A DNA stretch of 64,000 bases from Amoebophrya sp. A120 (Eukaryota > Sar > Dinophyceae > Syndiniales > Amoebophryaceae): the NCBI GenBank assembly GCA_905178155.1, contig CAJINV010000002.1:12595621-12659620 (forward strand), read 5' to 3'. Of the stretch, positions 55,601 to 64,000 are shown in pieces. The notes under the pieces are model-generated. The model was given only the letters and a program-made list of their open reading frames with translations, had not been told where the DNA came from and ran no database searches. The translations under genes and the position numbers were made by a program. Each line of letters opens with the position of its first letter. The stretch's first letter is position 1.

Positions 55601-58600
55601 AGTTGGCCATGGTCTCCTCGGCGCCCGGGTAATCGCGCACGAAGTCGTTGCGGCACTCCGCGGCCATGCCGTCACGCTCGTCCTTCTGGAACAGGCCGAC
55701 GACCTCACCCGTTGCGAGGATGCTGTTCAAGTACTCCAGAAAGCCCTCGTTCTTCACCTCCGCGTCGGTGAAGACGAAGGTCACCTTTTCGCCCTTCGCA
55801 CCCGCGGCGACGTACAGTCCGCGGAGGTCCTCGAACAGAGCGTTGTCGTTGTAGGTCTTCGTGATAGTGATCTGAAAGCACTTCTGGCGGGACGTGCTCG
55901 CGGACAGCCGGGTCAGGGACTGTTTCCCGGAACCACCGACACCGACCAGCATCGCGGACCCGCGCGGGAACTGGATCGTGCGGTTGATGCGCATCATGTA
56001 CCGCATGGCGTCGTCGAACAGCACCAGGTTCATGGCCGCCGCGGGGAACGTTTCGTTGAACCGCTTCAGGTACTCGTAGGCCTTCATGCGGACGAACTCC
56101 ATGCTCTGCATCGGCTCGTACACCTTCGGCGCCGGGACTTCCTCTCCCGTCTCCGGGTCCTCACCGCCCTCTCGCTGGAAGTCGCACCACCAGTCCTGCA
56201 TCTCCGCGACGCGCTCCGTCGCATCTTCGCCGAAGTGCTGGTTCATGTAATCGGTCACGGTCCGGGACACGAACTCCTTGTCCACCTGACGGGACAACTT
56301 GTCCGCGAAGACGCGGGTGGTCTCGTGCTTCCACAGGGAAGAAACCAGGTCCGCGGTCTTCAGGGACTCCGACGGCGCTTCCAGGATACCCTGGAAGACA
56401 CGCGACAACTCACGCATGTTGAAGATGTAGTGGAACCTGGCCGGGGTCGGCAGCAGGGAGTTCTTGATCTTGTTCCACACATCGATCGTTACCGAGGTCA
56501 ACTTCTTGGACTGGCCGATCGGCTCGTCCTTGAACCCGTTCTTGTTCGTGAAGCGCGCACGCAGGATGGAACCATAGATGTTGTCGACGGACACCGTCGC
56601 GGGCGCGACCATGTTGAAGCAGTAGAACTTGGACTTCAAGCGACTCGGCACATCGTTCCGACCGCCACCCGGGTGGCCCATAGCGCCGAGGAAGGAAAGC
56701 GCCTCGATGGTCTTGAAGTCCCCGCGCTTATCCTTGTCGAGGAAGTAGAAACCCTCCATCTCGATCAGCTGGCGCGTCAGCTCGTTCGTGACCTGATCGC
56801 CCCACTTGTTCACGACGGGCATGCTGATATCATCGAGGAACAAGGTCATCTCCTTGCCGCCCGGCGGGCAGAAGGTCTTACCGGTCTTACGCTCGACCTC
56901 CGCCTCGACGGTCTTCTGGAACCCGAGCGGTGTGGTCGCGGACGAAAAGTTGATGCGCTTGGCCAACATGGTCTCGACGTTGAAGCGGGCCATGTACATG
57001 AGGCACGTCGAGGTCTTCGCGGTCCCTGCGCCACCGCACAGCAGCGAGGATCGGTAGACCGCCGGCAAGCGCACGCGCTGGTAATTCTGGATCACACCCA
57101 TCAGGTACTCGGCACGGGTACTGTCCAGTGTGGGGATCAGCAGCGACGAGAAGATCAGCTTTTTCGGCGGCTTCCACTCTTCCGGCTTCCACTCGATGTA
57201 CGGGCGGTGCTTCTGTTCCATATCGGGAACGTAGTCGAACAGGGTCTGGCCCTCCTTGCACGGGGGGATGCAGTCCTTCAGCTTTGCCACGTTCACGCTC
57301 TCGCAGAACTTCTCGTAGAACTTCACGCGTTCCTCCGGTTCGCACAGGCCGGTGAAACCCCACACAATGCAGAAGAAGCACAGTCGCATGTAGGCCTCCT
57401 TGGGCAGGACCTCGTTCGCCTGCACGGCGGTGTGGAGAAGAGCGGAAAGCATGTTCAGCGTGTTCAAAATCACCAGCGAGTCGTTCAACGGCATCACGGT
57501 TTCGATGTTGCGGTTGAAGTAGTCGAACAGGTCCTCGCAGATACCCGTCCCCGGGGGCGGCGTGTACACGAGCTTGTTGAAGATGTCGCGGATGTGCTCC
57601 GCCTCGTCGAACCGGTTCGCGTTGATCTCGGTCCGCTTTGCCAACCAGGAGGTCAGCACCGGCTTCCACCCCAAGTCGGAGGGAGAGATGAAGATGATCC
57701 CCGCCCGGGACACCGTGGCCGGAGACGCGTTCCGCAAGTTCTCGACCTCGAACACGATCTTGCAGTTATCCGTCATCGGGAACCGATCGTTGTTCGCCAG
57801 GGTCAGAATCTTGTTGTCGTCCAACACCGTGTTCAGGTTCTCGATCCAGATCGCGTCGACCGGACCGTCGCACACGATCCACGTGGTGTACTTCAGATTA
57901 CGGTTGTTGTAGCGGGCCCAAATGGACGCGAACACACCCGGGGTCCACTCCTCGGAGACCGGATCCTTGACCCCGTACATCTGGGAGTCGGTGATCGCCT
58001 TCGGGTTCATAATCGCGGTGCGGTGGGGAAGCCCATTGTCGTTCAAGGTTCCGACCAAGGTCATCATGATTTCGGTCTTCCCGCACGCGGTCGGGCCGAC
58101 CAACATAAAGCCGTGGCGCACGAGGGAGGTCTCGTACAACTGAATGATCTTCAGCATCCAAGTGTCCCACTCGGTCAGCTTCTTGGCTTTCGCGATCTTG
58201 CGCGCGCCGCCGTCGATCTCCGGGTAAGTCTTCTTCGGCGGATCCGCCGTCTTCGGGAACAAATCCTTCAGCAAGGCGAGGAACAGCGGCACGTCATCGG
58301 CGACGAATTTGGACAAGTTCATATCGCGGGCGGTGCGCATAAACAGCATCTCTTCGTCCATGTCTGGGGGCTCCGCACGCTTCACGATACCGGAGGTACG
58401 CAGCACGGACAGAATGTTCCGCAGACCGAAGTCGTAGTGACGCTGCTTGGACAACTGCTGTTCGCACAGACCGTACAAAACGAAGAACTTCTTTCCCAAG
58501 ACGTCCATCATGCTGTAACCGACGGAGGCGAGCTTCACCTTCATGATCGTCTCACGGTTTGGCACCATCATGCACACGCCGCGGAACTGGACCTTCAGGT

Positions 58601-61600
58601 TCTCCGGCAGCTCCTGGCGCCCGGCGTAACCCGGGTTCATGGTGATGAAGTACCCGACCGAGGGGATCAGCCGGATCGGCGCGACCTCACCCGGGAAGGG
58701 CATCATCTTGGCGTTCTGACGCTTCCCCTGCGTGATCGCCTCCACCTGCATCGCGACCACGGAGAGCACCTCCACCTCAATCCGGTTGAACTCGTCGAAG
58801 CAGCCCCAGATACCGCTCATGCACAGACCCTTGAAGATCTTACCGCAATCGCGGAACCGCAGCTGATCGGAGCAGTTGGTGACCATCACGAAGATACCGA
58901 GCGTACGCCCCATATCCTTGGTCGTCTCCGTCTTGCCCGTCCCGGCGGGACCGGCCGGCGCCCCACCCAGGAACATACCGAGCGCTTGCGACAGCGTCAC
59001 GTAGCACCTGTCGGTCAGCGCGGTGATACACAGTCGCTCCTTGCAACCGAGGTACTCGTAGCTGTAGGTGAAATCCACGTCGGCGATCGAGATGATGCAG
59101 TGCTCGATGTCGGATTTCCAGTACAGACGCGTCTGACGCAGCCACTCGAAGTCGTTCTCGTCCTTCACCTTGTGCGCCTTCACCTTCTGCCACACCTCCT
59201 GGAACAAATCCTTCTGATGCACGTGCACCGTCACGAGCGTCTCGAACTTGGTTCGGTTCATCTTGCTCCCCAGGTCCATCAGACACGCCCCGACCAGGTC
59301 CTGCATGATCTGGACGAACTTCTTGTTGGTCAACGCCATGATGGTCTTGTCCTTTTCCTTGCTCATCTTGATCAGCGCGTCCTCAAAGTCCACGGTCCAC
59401 ACCACCTGGATTCCGAGCAGCGCGACCTGGGCGATGTACTTCTCCGCGAAGTCCTTCACCGACACGCCGTTCAGAATGTTCCCGGTCTCGCCGCACGCGA
59501 TCTTGCACTCGCGCCGCACGGACCGCGCCACCTCCGCCTCGAGCACGTTCAGCCAGTCCTCGATGTTGCCCACCGCCTGCTGCGGGGTCACGAAGTTCAC
59601 GTACTCCGCACCGGTACCGACCAGCGACAGGCACTGCGTCATCTTCCGCCGGTCCTTGGCGTCGAAGGTCACGCGCGAAATGGAATCGAACAACTTCTCG
59701 AAGTCCTCCTGGATGGCCTCGGGGTCGGAACCCTGGGACAAAATCTTCAGCAGCGCGGGATCGGACGTGAAGTAGAAACGGGGGAACTTGTTCCGCTTGC
59801 CCTCCAGGTACGACTCCAGCGACTTCTGGCACTGCTCCAGCCCGACCTGCAGGACGGGCAGCAGCTGCTTCAGCATGTCGTTCTGACAGCAGTTCACGAC
59901 GTTGCGCATCTCCGCGGACTTGCCCATGATCCGGATCCAGTCCTTGTCGATCTGTTGGAACTTCTTGGCCTCCATCGGCATCTGCTTGGCGATATCACCG
60001 CCCGTGAACACGGACTCCAGGGACGTCCACATCTGCTGCACCTTGAACCAGCGCTCGATGGTGTCGGCCGTGTCGGACAGGGTCATGATCATCGTGCCCA
60101 GCTCCTCCTTGAAGGGGATGGAGTGACGCTGCGCGTTCATGGTGTTCAGCGCCATCACGGTTTCCTCTAAAATCTCCTGCACCTCACCCACGCGACCGGG
60201 CGCCATGCAGCAGGGGTAGTCGCGGGACTTCCACGTGGTGAAGTCGAAGTTCATGCCCGACCACTGCTCGCTGATTTCGGCCAGCTTCTTCTCGATGATC
60301 AGCTGTTTGTCCGCGGACTCGCAGATGTCAGACACCTCGTCCGTGAACTCGTTCAGCTTGGCGTCGATCAGGTTCTGCAGCTTGAAGGTGTCGGACTCGA
60401 TCGGGAGCTCCTTGCCGGTCAGGTCCATCACCTGCTTCCAGTGCCGGGGCATGATGGACGGCTTGGCGAGCTCCGTCAGCAGGGGGAGCACTTCGCTGAA
60501 GTCGTCGATCTCCTTCTTCAACTCCAAGTACGCGGGCCACTCACGCAGCACCTTCGGCATGCGCTTACACCGACCGGCGAACTTTTCGGTTTCCGACTGC
60601 ATGACTTCCACGTGGTCCGGGGTTTCGGCCCACAAGTAGTCCTTCCACTCCTTGATGGTGTCCAAGACCACCACGTACAAGTCGTACAGCTGGCCCAAGT
60701 ACTCCAACTCGCCCTTGGTCTTGTCCAGCTTCGGGTACTGCTGGTGCGGCAACCCGAACAAGTCCTCGCCGAGGAAGTAGATTTGCTGTTTGCGCTCGCG
60801 GATCTGGTACTCCTCGCGGAACCGTTTCAGGCGCTCGACCGCCTGCTTCGGCGGGATGCCATCCACCATGGGACCGTTGGCCTCGTAGTTCTTGCGGAAG
60901 TCCTGCACGTCCTTCTTGAAGTTGTTCACCGTGGTGATCAAGGTCTTCTTGTGCTGCGCCTGCTGCGCGGAGAGCACGTCCTGGCGGGCCTCGCTGTCCT
61001 GCAGCAGCTTGTCCCAGGAGGTGCGCAACATGGACCGCATGTCCTGTTCGTCCTTGTCGATCAGCTGCGGCGTGTACGCGTCGAGGATCTGGTACATGTG
61101 GGTGATGGGCCCGAACTCCAGCTCGATCTCGGACTGCTTCGCCCGCACCTCCTGCAGGGTCTGCATCACAAACCCGAGCGCGTCGATGTCGCCATCGCCG
61201 ACCTCGCGGTTCAGTTTTTTCGACGTCTGCTTCACCATTTCGGACACGGAGTCCAGCTTGCCGCGGGCCTCGATGTGCAACTTCTTGGCAAAGGCCATCT
61301 TCCACATCTGCGCCAGCTCGACCAGAGACTTGGACAGGCCGTCGGACTTCAGCACCAGCGCGGAGATCTGCGCCTTGCCGCTGTACCGCGCGGCGTCCTC
61401 GGCCATGCGAATGAAGGACTTCACTTTCGACTCGAAGTCGGACAGGGTCGGGATCGAGTCCTGAAATTCCTTGTACTCGTCCTCCACGTTCTTCATCCAC
61501 AGCATGTTGAACTTGTCGAAGGTCTGCACGTAGTTGTCGCACTCGCGGCGCGCGGACTGGATGGAACCCGAGAGCAGGAGCACCACCTTGAGGATTTCCT

Positions 61601-64000
61601 TGTCCTGGGAAATGCGGTCGTAGAAGGTTCCCTGGGCGGCCGACCCCTTGATCGGGGGTAAATTAGGGTTGATGATCAGCTGCACCGCCTCCGGGATCGT
61701 GACCGTGTCCCACGCGTCGATCATCTTGCTGCACTTCAACACCGCGACGGCGCCGCCGTTCACCGCGGACTGGATGTCTTCGATCGTCGGCTTCAGCCGC
61801 ACGCCCACACCGTCCAACTCCAGATCCACGTCGAAGAACGGCGGGGACATCGGCGTCGCGGACGCGCCGCCCTCCTCGTCCTCCTTGCCCTCCTTGTCCT
61901 CGACGGACGCGGCGATGGAGATCTTTCCGGAGTCGCGCTTCGCGGTTAACCGGGTCTTGATCGCGTTCAACGACCGGCGCGTGGCGTTCAGCAGCGCCTG
62001 GTACATGGACCAGTTGTAGTGGGCCTTCACCTTGATGATCTCGGACTCCGACACCCCGCGCACGTGGCTGTCGATCGGGAATCCAACGATCTGCACCAGC
62101 AGGTCGTCCACGCTGTCCTCGATCTCCAGCGACTTGGCGTGCAAGAAAGTGGTGATCTCGCGCACGTGCTTCTCCTGGATGTCGATGAAGTCGTCCAGGG
62201 ACACGGTTTCGGACTCCTCGGGCAGCGAGACGAGCAGCAACCGCGCAACGGCCTTCAGGCTCGCGTCGACGCGGTTCTCCATGATGTCGTTGACCGTGAG
62301 GACCAACTGTTCCAGTTTCCGCAACTCCCGCCACACCGTGTCGATGTAGTTGGTGATGTTCATGGACGTCCAGGTCAGCGTCACCCGCCCGGGGCGCAAC
62401 TGGAACTCCAGGTTGTCCAAGTGCGGCTTGAGCAAGTTGGACGCGATCGGCTTCACGGTCTGCACGACCCGGCGGTACTCGCGGAGGACGAAGGAGAGCT
62501 CGTTGTAGTAGCCCTTGAACTTCGCTTCTTGCAGCAACACCATCTTGGCGGATTCCGGAATCTCGATGCCCATGCGGTCCAGGCACTTCGTCTCGCGAAT
62601 CAGCTGCAGAATCTCCCAGTCGAAGTTGACGTGCAACTTTCCGTCGTCCGGGTGCCGGACGATCAGCGTCGACTGCAAACCGGACTTCGCCTGCTCGATG
62701 CTGTGCACCCAGGCCTGGTACCAGAGCGTTTCAAACTCCACCAAAGTCTTCGCCATCTTGTTGTACATGCGGATGATCTTCTTCGCGTCTTTCCCGGCGA
62801 GCACCGACGGGGAGCGCTGGAACTTCTGCATCGGGCCCTCGATGCGCTTCAGCAGGTGCCGCGCCCACGTGATGTTCCCCGCCACCGGGGGCAGGTTGCG
62901 CACGAGCGGCGGCGCCGCTTTGTGCTTCTCGTACTGGTCCTGCACCGTGGTGAGCTCGAGCCCGTAGTTGTGGAAGATCACGGTGAACTTGGATTCCAAA
63001 TCCGACCGCAGCGTCTCGCGCTGCAGAATGGACTGAAACTTTTTCAACAAGTTCAAACTGCTGGTGATGCTGGTGATAGACTCAAACGACTGGTTGATGA
63101 ACTGCTGCAAGGCGGCTTCCAGGTCGCTGATGCGGACGTTGAAATCCACGTAATCCCGGTCGAACCGGTTGTGGTGGAAGTCCAGCAGATCGTGGCGCTT
63201 GTTGCGGAAGTCGTCCATGATGTACTTGAAGTTGTCGACCAAGACCTCCATGCCGTCGAAACGGTGCTGCGACAGCGACTGGAACTGGTAGATCGTGGAG
63301 AACATATCGATCAGCTTCACGACGCGGCGGCAGAACAGGTCGAAGCGACCGAAGATCAAGGTTTCCGAGAAGTCGAACTGCTTGCCCTTGGGCAGCGCCA
63401 TCAGCTTCTCCTTGGTCTTGCGGTACTCCTCCTGGTAGCACTCGTTCATTTTCAGGCAGAGCTCCAGATTCCGGATCAGTTCCGTCGGGTTGCGCTCCCA
63501 CAGCTGGTCGGACGACGCATCCTCATCGTCGCCGAGGATGCACATCTTGCAGTTCAGGATCATCTGGTTGGTCACCTTCGTCAGCAAGTTCGTCATGCGC
63601 TCCGTCGTGTTGTAGTACCGAGCGATGGTGTGAATCATCTTCACGCCGTTCAAAAGCGCCGGGATGTTATCCACGATGGACTGCGGCGTGCCGGTGTACA
63701 GAGGCTCGAGGAATTTGTCCAAAGAACCGAGGTACTTCACGTTGTCCTTGGCTTCGTTGAAGGACTCCGTGATCGACACGTCAATGCGCTTCCACCTGGG
63801 AAACGGTTGCATGAAAAAATAACAAACTGGGATGTGAGACTGCGAAAAACAACAAAAAAATGACGGAGCATATGCGTAGAAAAAGCCACAACAACTGTTT
63901 TACAGTTATTGTGGTCGGGAATGAAATGAGAATAATCGCAAGCAGAATTATACCTTCGCAAGACCGCGACGACGTTCGCGCGTTGCGCGGACTCGTTCGG
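49678..64000 (-). CDS. Outer-arm dynein heavy chain, gamma type, copy 2, 5' end beyond window
   Basis: Seven exons are present (64000-63954, 63795-52685, 52497-52200, 52064-51899, 51569-51206, 51031-50291, 50114-49678), giving 4,387 in-frame codons. The missing N-terminus should be near 340 aa by comparison with copy 1. One exon runs 11.1 kb without interruption. P-loops are AAA1 GPAGTGKT (near 58945), AAA2 GPTACGKT (near 58095), AAA3 GGAGTAKT (near 57035) and AAA4 GVGGSGKQ (near 55935), followed by the stalk and AAA5/6. The C-terminus ends LRGTCLLAQTE. The protein is closely similar to copy 1 throughout, so these are tandem paralogues of one outer-arm class. Five introns are GT-AG; two of them (KNG/FLIG and AQG/FLTG) are shared with copy 1. 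A single introner element interrupts it. Codons are more uniformly G/C-ending than in copy 1. Confidence 0.95.
51575..51898. mobile_element. Introner element 17 (family C, GGGGAGGGG subtype), the only one in dynein copy 2
   Basis: The core is 324 bp, TATCAAAGTGAAAAAAGC at the left and TTTTTCATTGTAATA at the right, with CCCACCCC / GGGGAGGGGG inside. Perfect repeats CATCT lie at 51570-51574 and 51899-51903. Excision joins GLLQM to SIKVTAE. The homologous site in copy 1 is uninterrupted (LLQMAIKV). No GT-AG alignment is possible. Confidence 0.92.

Noticed and set aside
54738-60170. 1,810-codon open frame on the plus strand inside dynein copy 2
   Set aside because: It is exactly antisense to a dynein exon with strongly G/C-biased third positions, which removes antisense stops. 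The translation is Leu/His/Arg/Val-rich with no recognisable domain. The same applies to other plus-strand frames over the dyneins (for example 62019-63863, 40856-41737, 35899-36906).
1-64000. Dinoflagellate spliced-leader RNA gene or 5S cluster
   Set aside because: Scanned by eye on both strands for the leader consensus and for RNA-gene internal promoters; nothing convincing was seen.

Overview
This is eukaryotic nuclear DNA. The genes have introns and encode axonemal dynein heavy chains, the ribosome-export factor NMD3, a sideroflexin and a TLDc protein. All nine recognisable genes lie on the minus strand. Many introns are not GT-AG but are short inverted-repeat elements flanked by 5-bp target-site duplications. 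Unidirectional genes, flagellar dyneins and mobile non-canonical introns together point to a dinoflagellate-lineage alveolate, most likely a syndinean of the Amoebophrya type. From memory, introner elements and non-canonical introns have been reported there; I could not check this here.

Layout, low to high coordinate (all genes read right to left): 622-3843 TLDc/OXR1-like protein; 4836-6533 sideroflexin; 7549-8318 small mitochondrial-type membrane protein; 8820-13184 unrecognised 1,258-aa protein; 13663-15752 NMD3; 17268-22010 unrecognised low-complexity protein of about 1,580 aa; 22562-27870 cytosine-5 DNA methyltransferase of about 1,718 aa; 28852-48074 complete gamma-type (DNAH5/8-class) outer-arm dynein heavy chain in 22 exons; 49678-64000 a second, tandem dynein heavy chain whose 5' end lies outside the window. 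Intergenic stretches are 0.5-1.6 kb and I see no RNA genes in them. The exon models close in frame: exon lengths sum to multiples of three for both dyneins, sideroflexin, NMD3, the methyltransferase, the TLDc gene and the 1,258-aa gene.

The main discovery is a set of 19 introner-type elements (17 clear introns, one eroded intron, one just after a stop codon). They fall into at least five terminal-inverted-repeat families, yet all share one architecture: a 5-bp direct repeat, a core beginning TAT and ending ATA, and the same 5-bp repeat again. They also share an internal reiterated motif close to GCATSACAA / TTGTSATGC. Removing the core plus one repeat copy restores the reading frame in every coding case, and in both dyneins it restores alignment to the paralogue. 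Only 3 of the 19 can be aligned as GT-AG by sliding within the repeat. Fourteen of them (13 clear, 1 eroded) sit in one dynein copy, one sits in the other, and no insertion site is shared. Insertion therefore continued after the duplication and was very uneven.
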